Below, piece after piece: positions 30,266-39,884 of a DNA stretch of 64,000 nucleotides. The position numbers and the translations under genes were made by a program. Numbering within the stretch: the stretch's first letter is position 1; every line of letters begins with the position of its first letter. The stretch is from Candidatus Obscuribacterales bacterium (GTDB lineage: Bacteria > Cyanobacteriota > Vampirovibrionia > Obscuribacterales > Obscuribacteraceae), in NCBI GenBank assembly GCA_019747875.1, contig JAIEQI010000001.1, positions 62,001 to 126,000 on the forward strand, read 5' to 3'. The notes under the pieces were generated by a model. It had not been told where the DNA came from and did not search any database. It saw only the letters and a program-made list of their open reading frames with translations.

Positions 30266-30306
30266 ATTCGCCCTGTTGTAGTCTCTCAACAGGGCGAATA
30301 TTTTAA
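30266..30306 (+). terminator. Rho-independent terminator after the ECF42/DGPF/VOC cluster
   Basis: Perfect 13-bp stem ATTCGCCCTGTTG-tagtctct-CAACAGGGCGAAT followed by attttaa. Confidence 0.85.
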
Positions 30307-30314
30307 GGGTCATC

Positions 30315-31025
30315 ATGAAAAAACTATTTGGTATTCTTGCCATTTCTCTGATTTCGTTTGGCAACTGTTCCCAGGCATTTGCTGGAGACATGAATGATCT
30401 TCGCAACAAACGATACGGAGAAGTCCTTCTGGGCAGGGGCGGATTAGTAGTTCCAAATGAATTCGATGTCTATAACACTATAGGACTTAATGACTGCCCT
30501 GAAGAACTTTGGAGCAAACTCGATCCAGAGAAAATAAAAGCGGATACTGGAGCCAAAGCTGTAAAACTCAATGGACCTCGATACTGGACTATAGATGGAT
30601 TGCGAAACAGTGTTCTTCTAGACAAAGAGATCAAAAGCTTCGGCGGAATCCAAATGAGGCACGCCGGAACGCTCAAGTTATCGATTAAAGACAAACTCAG
30701 CATTGGAAAACCCTACGTCGAACATCAGGTTGCCCGCAAAACGATATGGGTGTTTCAAGCAAACAAACCAGTTTATCAACTCATCAGTCCAGACGGCTCC
30801 GTTTATTTTATGCAGTCTTATAGTGTGCAAAAGGAAAAGCAGGATCCAGACGGTTTGACAAAGCTTGCGAACAAACTGAGTTTGCAGAATGGCTGGAAGT
30901 TCAGAACGGTCACTCTCAAAAAGGACTTTGAAGTACAGGCGATAAACGGTGTTGCAGTTGTAGTTCAAGATGATCTCGATAATACGTATCAAAAATCGAC
31001 AGCAAAAGAGTCTGACAATTTATAG
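30315..31025 (+). CDS. secreted hypothetical protein
   Basis: signal peptide 'LFGILAISLISFGNCSQAFA'; 236 aa. Confidence 0.8.
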   Translation: MKKLFGILAISLISFGNCSQAFAGDMNDLRNKRYGEVLLGRGGLVVPNEFDVYNTIGLNDCPEELWSKLDPEKIKADTGAKAVKLNGPRYWTIDGLRNSVLLDKEIKSFGGIQMRHAGTLKLSIKDKLSIGKPYVEHQVARKTIWVFQANKPVYQLISPDGSVYFMQSYSVQKEKQDPDGLTKLANKLSLQNGWKFRTVTLKKDFEVQAINGVAVVVQDDLDNTYQKSTAKESDNL

Positions 31026-31163
31026 GCGTACCTTGCTCTAACGCCATAGTCTCTCTCCGAACCAATAAGACACCAAACTCAATCTCAAGTAAAATCACGA
31101 CTTTTGTGTACAAGAACGGAGAGTCAATGCATAATTCCACAGTTTCAGTAGAAACTGCTGTCG

Positions 31164-31220
31164 AAAGAAATTGCCCTTTCCGAATAACCAGACCCCCATC
31201 AGGTTATCGGGAAAGGGCAA
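31164..31220 (-). terminator. long hairpin, probable terminator for the minus-strand repeat gene
   Basis: TTGCCCTTTCCGAATAACC-agacccccatca-GGTTATCGGGAAAGGGCAA (nearly perfect 19-nt arms); minus strand continues TTTCTTT. Confidence 0.6.
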
Positions 31221-31263
31221 CGAGACCAGATCTTCGCAGGAACGGTCGTATCCTGACGAATGA

Positions 31264-32166
31264 CTATTTGCGGCGAGCCTCTCGGCCACGTCCAGTAACT
31301 CTCCTAATTCCATCGCTATCGAATTCGATTTCGTCGCCGTTACGAAATCTGATCGTTGTGACCCCGTTGTCCATAGAAACGCCTACCTCATCCGCACCCT
31401 GAATGAGAAACGATCCATCCGGATGCAACATAAACCGGCTGCCGTCCTCTCGATCAATGAACTGGTTACCTCGCAACCTGAAGAATGTATCGCCCGTCAC
31501 TAGTGGCTGTCTATCGCCATGGCGGCTGGGATCGAACGAATCGCTCGGAGGCAATCCAAGATCGCGAGTTCCCCATACATCAACGGCGGAAATTCGATTG
31601 CCATTTTCGTCCACCTCATAAAGCTTATTATCATCAGGCTGCTTTTCTGGTCCACCTTTATCACCTGAACCAGCGACACCGCCTTTCTCAGGAATTGCGA
31701 CATTGCCGCTTATGCGATTGCCATTTTCATCAACCTCGTACAGCTTGTTATCATCAGGCTGCTTTTCTGGTCCACCTTTATCACCTGAACCAGCGACACC
31801 GCCTTTCTCGGGAATGGCGACATTGCCGCTTATGCGATTACCTTTTTCATCTACTGGATAAAGCTTGTTATCGTCAGCTTGCTTCTCTGGACCGCCCTTG
31901 TCGCCATCTCCACGCATGGCACCTTTTTGGCTAGCACCAACTCCCTTCTTCATCTCGTCCAAGAAGGTGAAGTCAGGAACTTTAGATATATACTTGCCAA
32001 ACAGAGGAAGACTAGAACTTGAGTCTGTAGGCTTGCTAAATGATTGCTTCAAATCTTCGTTTCTCAGTTCATCTCTGAACCTATCACTTGCCTCCGCCGA
32101 GAAGTTCTTCGGTTCGCCTTCGCCCTTCTTATAATCGGCTTCTTTATCCGATGCTCTCTCTGACAT
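31264..32166 (-). CDS. hypothetical protein with three ~40-aa tandem repeats
   Basis: Repeat unit 'DDNKLYEVDENGNRISGNVAIPEKGGVAGSGDKGGPEKQP'; DNA repeats at exact 120-bp period. Confidence 0.85.
   Translation of the reverse strand: MSERASDKEADYKKGEGEPKNFSAEASDRFRDELRNEDLKQSFSKPTDSSSSLPLFGKYISKVPDFTFLDEMKKGVGASQKGAMRGDGDKGGPEKQADDNKLYPVDEKGNRISGNVAIPEKGGVAGSGDKGGPEKQPDDNKLYEVDENGNRISGNVAIPEKGGVAGSGDKGGPEKQPDDNKLYEVDENGNRISAVDVWGTRDLGLPPSDSFDPSRHGDRQPLVTGDTFFRLRGNQFIDREDGSRFMLHPDGSFLIQGADEVGVSMDNGVTTIRFRNGDEIEFDSDGIRRVTGRGREARRK
31585..31915. repeat. 120-bp coding tandem repeat (about 2.7 units)
   Basis: 'agcttRttatcatcaggctgcttttctggtccacc' recurs at 31621/31741/31861. Confidence 0.9.
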
Positions 32167-32297
32167 TTGACCACCCTCTCAACAGCAATTCAATAGTTCA
32201 TCCGGTTTCTACAACTTATCAAAAAGTTCTCCCAAGACTCTCCCGGGTTTTTATCAATCGCCGAAATCTTCGAAAGTGTGCGGATTTATGCAGTGAG

Positions 32298-32338
32298 CTA
32301 GTGATTGATCGACAGTTATCTGAGCGATCAATCACTAG
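32298..32338. repeat. perfect 14-bp inverted repeat
   Basis: CTAGTGATTGATCG-(13 nt)-CGATCAATCACTAG, intergenic between the two repeat-protein genes. Confidence 0.85.
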
Positions 32339-32494
32339 AGACTTCAAAGCATTCAGCGCTGGAATTGGGTGTCTGATTCAAGACACCGGACAGACACGGA
32401 ATTGGTGATTCTCAAGCAGAGTCGAAGCGAAGTCAGAATCCCAGCATTCCGTCGGCGCTCCCAGCCTCGAACCGAGCTGCTATCAGTTTCTGAA

Positions 32495-35026
32495 TTATTC
32501 CTGGCGTCCGTCCGGACGTTGAATGCTGGTGCTTCCGTCCTTGTTAGTTACTTTAATGGAACCATCTGGTTCAACCGAAATATCGCCGTCTATTTTATCG
32601 ATAGGCTTGCCGGAGCTGTCGTAGCGATTCCAACTCTCGCCTTCCTTTTTCCAGACATAAGTGTCACCACCCGCAGTGGTCGTGGTGATCGTATTCGGCT
32701 TCGAGTCCACTCCATACTCAACCCGATTACGAGTGCCATCAGGATACCCAATGTTCACCACTTGCCCATCTTTATTTGTTGTCGTTTGAGACTGATTCGG
32801 TTCAATGCGCGTTGTTGAACCATCCAGATGACTGATTTGCGAATGTCCGTCCTTCGCAATAAGTACAACATCGCCTTCAGGGGTGACTGAAATATCGCCT
32901 TCGAGCGTCTTCAGTTCTTTGCCATCCTTGTCAGTACGTGTCCAGGTTCCGTCCGCGTTCTTCGTCTGCGCTCCGCCATCAGGCAAATGGATTTTGTTCA
33001 ACTGCCCTTTTTGATCGTACTCAAAAGTAGCCTTGTCGCCATCCGCTTGCGTGATCGCAACCACTTTGCCATCCTTATCAACCTTCATATCGGATTTGTC
33101 GGCATTTGTGATCGTCTTTGATCCGTCTAAGTGGCTAATCTGACCGCTTCCATCTTTCTTTTTCAGAACTAAATCGCCGTTGTTTTCAACTGTTATGTCG
33201 CCATTGACCTTAGCGACTTCTTTTCCGTTCTTGTCTGTGCGAGTCCAAGTTCCGTCATCGTTGCGTGTTTGCGCGCCACCATCGGGCAGACTGAACTTCC
33301 TCAATTTGCCATCTTTATCATATTCAAAGTTAGCGGTATCACCATCAGCTTGAGTTAGCGATCTCACTCTGCCATCTTTGTCATACGTAATTTGAGATTG
33401 ATCTTTATTTATGAATGTGCGCGCTCCATCAAGATGACTAATCTGCGCCTCGCCGTTTTTATCTACGAAGACTACGTCGCCTTCTTTGGTGACTGAAATG
33501 TCGCCGTTTAGTTTCCCAACTTCTTTACCGTCTTTATCGGTTCGAGTCCACGTACCGTCTGCTTGCCTTGTTTGAGCACCACCATCGGGCAAGTGAATCT
33601 TATTCAACTGTCCTTTCTGATCGTACTCAAATTTGGCAGTGTCGCCATCAGCTTGCGTCAAAGAGGTTACTTTACCGTCTTTGTCAAACGTCATTTGCGA
33701 TTGATCTTTATTTATGAATGTGCGCGATGAATCAAGATGACTGACTTGCACGTCGCCATTCTTATCGGCAAAGATAGTGTCGCCCGAATCAGTGACGGAA
33801 ATGTCGCCATCCAATTTCCCAACTACCTTTCCATTTTTATCTGTTCGCGTCCATGTTCCATCTGGCTGCTTCGTATGAGAACCACCGTCGGGTAATTGTA
33901 CTTTGGCAAGATTACCGCTCTTGTCATACTCAAACTTGGCAGTATCACCGTCCGATTGAGTCAGTGATGTTACTTTGCCATTTTTGTCGAATGTCATTTG
34001 CGACTGATCTTTATTGATAAACGTTCGTGATGCATCAAGGTGGCTTACTTGCACCTCTCCATTGTGATCAGCAAAAACAACGTCGCCTGATTGTGTGACA
34101 AAAATGTCGCCGTTTAATTTTCCAACTTCCTTGCCATCTTTGTCCGTTCGGCTCCAAGAGCCATCAGACTGCCTCGTTTGCGAACCACCGTCGGGCAAAT
34201 GCACCTTTGTAAGATTGCCGCCCTTGTCATATTCGAATTTTGCAGTATCCCCATCAGCTTGAGTTAGCGACGTAACCCTTCCCGACTTATCTTTTGTCAA
34301 TTGGGATTGATCAGCGTTGATGATAGTTTTTGATCCGTCTAAGTGACTGACCTGGGAGTTGCCATCTTTTCCGACAAAGACGACGTCTCCGTCTTTCGTA
34401 ACTTGAATGTCACCATTGACTCGGCCGGTTTCCTTACCATTCTTGTCCGTAGTTACCCAGGTTCCATCGGATTTTTTTGTTTGTGCACCACCGTCCGGAA
34501 GCTGGATCTTCTCAAGATCGCCATTCGGATTGTACTCAAATTTGCCAGACCTTCCATCCGCTTGCGTAAGAGCCACAACTCTCCCATTCCTATCTACAGT
34601 CATCTGGGAGTTATCATCGTTTAGATATGTCGTTGATCCATCTGAGTTCGTAACAGTCTTGCTGCCATCGCTCTTATTATCGACAGCTCCATCACCTGTC
34701 GGTTTACTTGCATCGGCCGGGTTCTGTCCTACGTCAGCTTTCTGTTGAGACGCAGCAGAATCAGAAGGAGCCATATCTGCCCCCGGCTTATGATTAACAG
34801 CAGCCTTTACTACCTCGGCAGAATACTTGAACATCGGCTTGCCGAACTCATCGGTAATACCGCTTGTACCACCATTTTTTAGATAGTCAATGTAGTCCTT
34901 CTGCTTTTGAACGAGGTCCTCTTTGCCAGAGTTTGCCTCATTCGAGGTCTTCTCCGAAGTTTTCTCGGAGGAGGAATCGCTATTCTTTTCAATAGTCTGT
35001 TCAGCGGGCTGTTGATTGTCTGCCAT
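32495..35026 (-). CDS. large RHS/YD-like repeat protein (about seven 101-aa repeats)
   Basis: Recurring 'QVSHLDGSRTFINKDQSQMTFDKDGKVTSLTQADGDTAKFEYDKxGxLxKxxLPDGGxQTxxxDGTWTRTDKDGKEVGKLNGDISVTxxGDVVFxDKNGE'; start at MADNQQPAEQ behind GGGGGAA preferred over 35062. Confidence 0.9.
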   Translation of the reverse strand: MADNQQPAEQTIEKNSDSSSEKTSEKTSNEANSGKEDLVQKQKDYIDYLKNGGTSGITDEFGKPMFKYSAEVVKAAVNHKPGADMAPSDSAASQQKADVGQNPADASKPTGDGAVDNKSDGSKTVTNSDGSTTYLNDDNSQMTVDRNGRVVALTQADGRSGKFEYNPNGDLEKIQLPDGGAQTKKSDGTWVTTDKNGKETGRVNGDIQVTKDGDVVFVGKDGNSQVSHLDGSKTIINADQSQLTKDKSGRVTSLTQADGDTAKFEYDKGGNLTKVHLPDGGSQTRQSDGSWSRTDKDGKEVGKLNGDIFVTQSGDVVFADHNGEVQVSHLDASRTFINKDQSQMTFDKNGKVTSLTQSDGDTAKFEYDKSGNLAKVQLPDGGSHTKQPDGTWTRTDKNGKVVGKLDGDISVTDSGDTIFADKNGDVQVSHLDSSRTFINKDQSQMTFDKDGKVTSLTQADGDTAKFEYDQKGQLNKIHLPDGGAQTRQADGTWTRTDKDGKEVGKLNGDISVTKEGDVVFVDKNGEAQISHLDGARTFINKDQSQITYDKDGRVRSLTQADGDTANFEYDKDGKLRKFSLPDGGAQTRNDDGTWTRTDKNGKEVAKVNGDITVENNGDLVLKKKDGSGQISHLDGSKTITNADKSDMKVDKDGKVVAITQADGDKATFEYDQKGQLNKIHLPDGGAQTKNADGTWTRTDKDGKELKTLEGDISVTPEGDVVLIAKDGHSQISHLDGSTTRIEPNQSQTTTNKDGQVVNIGYPDGTRNRVEYGVDSKPNTITTTTAGGDTYVWKKEGESWNRYDSSGKPIDKIDGDISVEPDGSIKVTNKDGSTSIQRPDGRQE
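32820..34660. repeat. 303-bp coding tandem repeat array
   Basis: 'caccatcgggcaagtgaatc'-type segments at about 33580, 33883, 34186: exact 303-bp spacing. Confidence 0.88.
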
Positions 35027-35225
35027 GTTTCCCCCACATGAGCTCAAGGCAATTTCCGACATGAAGTGCTCATCAACTTACGTTGAAAGTATGAAAATTA
35101 GCAGGATCGCCAAAATTTCTCCCGTCTATTTTAATATATAGACTATGCTGCTCAATGGCGGAACCATCCAGAACCCCGTCCCGTCTCATCTTTCGGGATA
35201 GGGGAGAAGAGTTGCTAGTACAAAA

Positions 35226-35363
35226 ATGTCGGCATTAACAATTGATGCATGCAACATTGTCGCGAAAGCATGTGATCAGTTTCCGTCCGATTTGACTATG
35301 CAAGCTTGTGCAAACGAAGTTCGAAAATGCGTAGGCAATTTGCAGAAGATCGCATCGAAATAG
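35226..35363 (+). CDS. candidate 45-aa microprotein with twin CX6C motif (not in supplied ORF track)
   Basis: MSALTIDACNIVAKACDQFPSDLTMQACANEVRKCVGNLQKIASK*; Cys at 9,16,28,35; no strong SD visible. Confidence 0.4.
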   Translation: MSALTIDACNIVAKACDQFPSDLTMQACANEVRKCVGNLQKIASK

Positions 35364-35600
35364 CAACGAGACCTTAATTGCTCAATGGCTCTCAAATCGG
35401 GGATGAGAAGCATCACATGTTTGACTTGGGCTTGGACCGGGCGCCTAATCGGAGATTTTTTAAATCATTTTGATCTCCGCATTCACACTGGCATCTCGGC
35501 TGTGAAGCCCGGGACTGAAGGACTTTGTGGCGCCTAAAAGATCTCAAGATGATATCCTCTTGAAGTCGTGAGAACCACTCCACGGCGCAAGGGAGGAACA

Positions 35601-37457
35601 ATGAAAATGCTCAACGGGCACACGCTTACAAGTTTGTGCTGGTGCTTAATAGGTGTACTCTTTGTTCCGGCGGCTTATGCGCAAATGAGTCCGACAGCGG
35701 ATCCATCCAAAATTTCCGAAGCAAATGGCGGCTATGTCTTCTTGAATTCAAACGTTGCAGCCATGGCTGAGCGTGCATACGGACTGCCGAAAACAACACA
35801 GACATACCCATTGGCGGGTATGACTGTGTTTCCTTACTATCAAGCCTCTGAACCATTGAAAGCCTTTTTGAATACGACAACATTCATGGGCAAACCAATT
35901 ACAGCCTTTCCCTTCCAGCCAAACATTCCCACGATATCGCTGCCTATGACAGATCTAGTACGCCGCAGCATTCCGCTTCCGAATCCGTCCTTTCAGAAGT
36001 CCGGCGCGGTAAAGATGGCTGTTATCGATAAGAAGAATCGCGATGAAGTACCGTGGATGGTGGCACATCAAGGCGGACAAGCTTTCCAGATTCCGGGCGA
36101 TGCTGATGCGTTAGCTTTAGTTGCTCAAGGAAGTATGTTCAGCGCCTGCGCAACTAGAACAATGGTGCTCCGTTGTGGCTTGATGTGGGTGATGACCGGC
36201 GCTCGCCCGGCAGCAGTCTTAACTAAAGACGCGGCAATAGTAGTCAAACCCTATGGGATAGCGGCAGTTGAGACGACTTGGACCAACCAAATGCGCGTCA
36301 TAAACTTCGCGGGGCAACCTGTTGAAATGCAACTCGCTTACGACGGCAAAACAGACAAAGTTACTGTCGAAAAAGGCATTGAATTAGCTGTGTCGGAAAC
36401 CCTTGCCACCAAAAATGCAGTACCTGGAACGACCGACAGTAGTGCAAGCGAATCAATAGAAGCGCTCAACCCAACAAATCCCGAAGTCGTGAATCCAATT
36501 CTGCAAAAGATGGCATCCCCGTCACCGGTACCAACGGCGGTGTCCGGGTTAAGTGTAAGTTCAGGCGCAATCGACGCTAAGGCAAACGATTTGCTTAAAG
36601 AACTAACTACGATTAGCCCTCCTTTCAGCAATCCGAAAATGTCGACAGACTTCACTCGCATGTTTGCCAGCTACGGCATTACAGCTGCGATGCGCGGCGA
36701 AGCTATCAGGAAACGAACCCTGGCGAAACATAACATTGCGACAAAAACAGCTATTAGCAATTTGGGTAAAACAGTCCCACCAGTTTCCGTCCCAGCAGGA
36801 ACTACAAATCTAGCGACTTCACACGGATTGACATTGCCTCCAGCAGTACAGCGTCCAACAAGCGAGGAACTCAAGTCACTTAGACTTGCAAAAGGTCGCG
36901 CTCGCGTTTTTGCCAGTTCGGAAATAAATATTGAACAGAATGGACGTCCATATCTTGCACTCGGAGAAGGTATCTTCATCGCGCAAGAGCCTATGGTGAT
37001 TCGCACAAATACTTTCAGCGTGCATCTGCGCGCTGGCGCAACCGTGCAGATGGTGGCACGAAAGGAAGTAATACTTGTACGAAACCTTGGTGAAGAGCAG
37101 CCAAACAGCGTGAAGATCCGCATGGGCGACCATATTTTTGATTGTGGTGTCGGTGGAGAACTCGTCGCAGGCTCCAGCGCGCCGGCGATATTTGATGAGA
37201 TGCGCGTCGATGGAATAGCCAGACGTAATGTACAAAGTACAGAAGCAATGCATGGCACAGTGGTGATAAATAAAGGCGAAGTCTCACTTACGTCCCTAAT
37301 TCAGCATAGCCCTATCATGCGAAAACTCTACAAGAGTCATGACGAAGGCGACAAGCGACTGATGGCTGATCTTATGAAAACGATCGTCGCCATGAACATC
37401 GTCACGTCAGGACGTGGCAATTACCGAACGATGTCAGGATTATCCGGCGTACACTAG
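35601..37457 (+). CDS. secreted hypothetical protein with FecR-like C-terminal region
   Basis: signal peptide 'CWCLIGVLFVPAAYAQ'; 'SEINIEQNGRPYLALGEGIFIAQEPMVIRTNTFSVHLRAGATVQMVARKEVILV'; start MKMLNGH after GGGAGGA. Confidence 0.8.
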   Translation: MKMLNGHTLTSLCWCLIGVLFVPAAYAQMSPTADPSKISEANGGYVFLNSNVAAMAERAYGLPKTTQTYPLAGMTVFPYYQASEPLKAFLNTTTFMGKPITAFPFQPNIPTISLPMTDLVRRSIPLPNPSFQKSGAVKMAVIDKKNRDEVPWMVAHQGGQAFQIPGDADALALVAQGSMFSACATRTMVLRCGLMWVMTGARPAAVLTKDAAIVVKPYGIAAVETTWTNQMRVINFAGQPVEMQLAYDGKTDKVTVEKGIELAVSETLATKNAVPGTTDSSASESIEALNPTNPEVVNPILQKMASPSPVPTAVSGLSVSSGAIDAKANDLLKELTTISPPFSNPKMSTDFTRMFASYGITAAMRGEAIRKRTLAKHNIATKTAISNLGKTVPPVSVPAGTTNLATSHGLTLPPAVQRPTSEELKSLRLAKGRARVFASSEINIEQNGRPYLALGEGIFIAQEPMVIRTNTFSVHLRAGATVQMVARKEVILVRNLGEEQPNSVKIRMGDHIFDCGVGGELVAGSSAPAIFDEMRVDGIARRNVQSTEAMHGTVVINKGEVSLTSLIQHSPIMRKLYKSHDEGDKRLMADLMKTIVAMNIVTSGRGNYRTMSGLSGVH

Positions 37458-37468
37458 TTCAGCAAGAA

Positions 37469-39631
37469 TCAGCATTGTTTGCTTATTGCACCTTCCAGCT
37501 CCTTGGCGCATTCAATGAGTGTTTGGCTGACGGTTAGTGGCGTCCCATGAGTTTGAGAGAGGTTATTTAACAGCTTTTTGTGGCTACGCCAGAGAGCAGA
37601 TGGATCAGCCGAGTCAACAAAATTCTGTTCCTTTGATTTCGAAGAATTCTTTTGATTAGCCCTGTTATTTGAAGTGCTAAGAGAAGTGCCATCGGCAAAT
37701 GAGCTCTGCAATTCAATCTTCGGATCATCGTAAGCTGCCTTGTACCAGAGCAGCAACGTTGAAGCTCCAGGCATTTGAAAAAATCTAAAAACGAAGCTGT
37801 CAAGGACCGAACAAGCTAAATCTCCGATGTGTTTTGCTTCCAACTCCATGATCTCTTCAAAATCCTCTATCGCTTCATCCTGCTCATCTTCATCGAATGA
37901 TGCGATGGTTCCTATGGTGTAGTTTCGTTCACCAGAACTCCAGACAGTGGTCCGCGAAGCTTCCTGTTGGGCTTCAAATTTTCTAACAGCTGCAATAGTT
38001 TCTTCATCGTGCGAGGAAGTTTTTATCGACTCGCTGTATGCAAACTTAACGTACTCCTCCAGGAGCAGGAACTTTTCAGACAAGTCCGCCTCAGGGAATT
38101 TGATTTGTGCTCCAACCATGCTTGGCAAATTTTTCATGAAGATTGGCTTCCATTGCACCATCCAATATGTGAGAGCCTTTCGAGCAGCCTCAAGATTTGC
38201 GAATCCGAGTTCCGCACATTCATCGTCACCGACCTCCAAGGCAAGCTTCATCGCTTCACCGAGTAGATCACCGCCAACTTTTGGATAAACTTTCTGAAGA
38301 ACTAGTTTTTTTCCTTGTAAGATGCCAGCGAAACAAAATAGTTCTTCAGCATTACTTTCATCAGCTCCACTTGCTTCGTTAAGGCGTTCTACAGCGAAAA
38401 ACTTCCAATGAATTTGGACAGGAATCGAAACATCCGCAAAAGCTTGAGCAAATTTGCGCACCTCAGTAACATATCCCCATCGACTATGGTTCTCTGCAAA
38501 CAAGACGTTGAGCTCATCTTTCCCATCGCTCAACTCTAGCTTGATCGTCTTTGGCAAACTTGCGAGTTTCTCGCACAGCACCTCGCAGTCTCCACCATGA
38601 AACTTAAGCTGCGGATAGGCATTCTCATTGATGGCTCGCGCAACAAAATATGGAGCATATATTGACGACAACTCCATTTCCTCAAGTCCCAAAAAATCGG
38701 CAAGCGAAGCATTCTCAGGAAAGGAAGCAGCAACATCTACATAGTTATACGTTTGCTCAGCAGGTAGCCGTTCCGGCATACCTTTTAGGTCAACGGTACT
38801 AAGACCCAAGGGACAGTTCGTTGGCTTGCGTGATTCCATCGCTGCCCAATTCACAAACTCTCTTTCGGTAGGAACAGACTGCTTCAGGTCCTCTTTCAAA
38901 GGAGTTAGATGTAATAGAAAATCGATGCAATAGGTTTCACGAAAGGCAACTGTTACACCGACCCAGTCATCACCGTGTGTAGGATCTTTCTCTGGCTCAC
39001 CTGCGCACCACCTATACAGCCACTCTGGAAAGTCCTCGGTTCCTAGATTTCGTGTACGCCTAAAATAGGTTCCCAGGGGTTCAAGGTGAGAAGCAGATTC
39101 TGTGTCCATTTCAATGTCATAGAGGTCTTCAATACCTTCGGCCTGATACATTAATGCCAATCCGTTCGGGGAAGTAACATACGAGTAGAGGTCGAGCTGG
39201 TATTCGCCCGGAGGAATGTTCACCATTCGGACATAATTGCAAAGATGTTTCTCGGTCCATTCAGAGATTTCAGTGATGTACTCCCTGCCACCGACAATTA
39301 CAAGCTCTCCGTTGGGAACATCAATCCTGAAACGAGCCTTTCCGACCCACTCATCAACTTCAGCTTCCGTAAGTTCGTCATTGACCACCACTCTTACGAC
39401 AAAGGAATCATCCTGCCTTAGCTCAATCGGAATGAAAGCACCCTCTAAGTAGCGAGCATTCCACTCCGGCTCGCCAGGCTGTACTTCCAACCCCTTTGCG
39501 GCAGTCGAAGTAATCAAAAAGCCAGTTGAATCGTTATACACATAATGATCTGCGCGTGTGGCTTCTTGAGTAGGAGATGCATTTGGATTAATGGCACTAC
39601 GTTTCTGTTCTTGCTTTTTCTTGGTGGGCAT
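37469..39631 (-). CDS. hypothetical protein, 720 aa
   Basis: Long clean ORF; no recognised family. Confidence 0.85.
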   Translation of the reverse strand: MPTKKKQEQKRSAINPNASPTQEATRADHYVYNDSTGFLITSTAAKGLEVQPGEPEWNARYLEGAFIPIELRQDDSFVVRVVVNDELTEAEVDEWVGKARFRIDVPNGELVIVGGREYITEISEWTEKHLCNYVRMVNIPPGEYQLDLYSYVTSPNGLALMYQAEGIEDLYDIEMDTESASHLEPLGTYFRRTRNLGTEDFPEWLYRWCAGEPEKDPTHGDDWVGVTVAFRETYCIDFLLHLTPLKEDLKQSVPTEREFVNWAAMESRKPTNCPLGLSTVDLKGMPERLPAEQTYNYVDVAASFPENASLADFLGLEEMELSSIYAPYFVARAINENAYPQLKFHGGDCEVLCEKLASLPKTIKLELSDGKDELNVLFAENHSRWGYVTEVRKFAQAFADVSIPVQIHWKFFAVERLNEASGADESNAEELFCFAGILQGKKLVLQKVYPKVGGDLLGEAMKLALEVGDDECAELGFANLEAARKALTYWMVQWKPIFMKNLPSMVGAQIKFPEADLSEKFLLLEEYVKFAYSESIKTSSHDEETIAAVRKFEAQQEASRTTVWSSGERNYTIGTIASFDEDEQDEAIEDFEEIMELEAKHIGDLACSVLDSFVFRFFQMPGASTLLLWYKAAYDDPKIELQSSFADGTSLSTSNNRANQKNSSKSKEQNFVDSADPSALWRSHKKLLNNLSQTHGTPLTVSQTLIECAKELEGAISKQC

Positions 39632-39884
39632 AGAAGACTCCGCTCTGGATCACTTCAGAAATCAGCTCTAAAGATCAACTGCCCAAAGAGGATTTCCTGA
39701 TAACACCAACTTATTCAATCTGACCACCCAAAGAGCACGAGACATATTGAAAACCCAAGAATTCGCACAAATTTTGAACTACTTTATCCAGGCTGTGGCA
39801 CAATAAACCCAGAGTGACGCTCACGACCGAAGAAGTCAAGGGAACGTCATTGCAATTTTTCAGACGCAGAGAAGGTTAAAAAAC

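Noticed and set aside
31608-31860. CRISPR-like regular repeats
   Set aside because: Units are contiguous 120-bp coding duplications without unique spacers.
31485-31934. 149-aa plus-strand repetitive ORF (YYHQAAFLVHLYHLNQRHRLS)
   Set aside because: Antisense reading of the 120-bp coding repeats of the minus-strand gene.
36671-37258. 195-aa minus-strand ORF
   Set aside because: Shadow of the FecR-like secreted protein gene on the plus strand.
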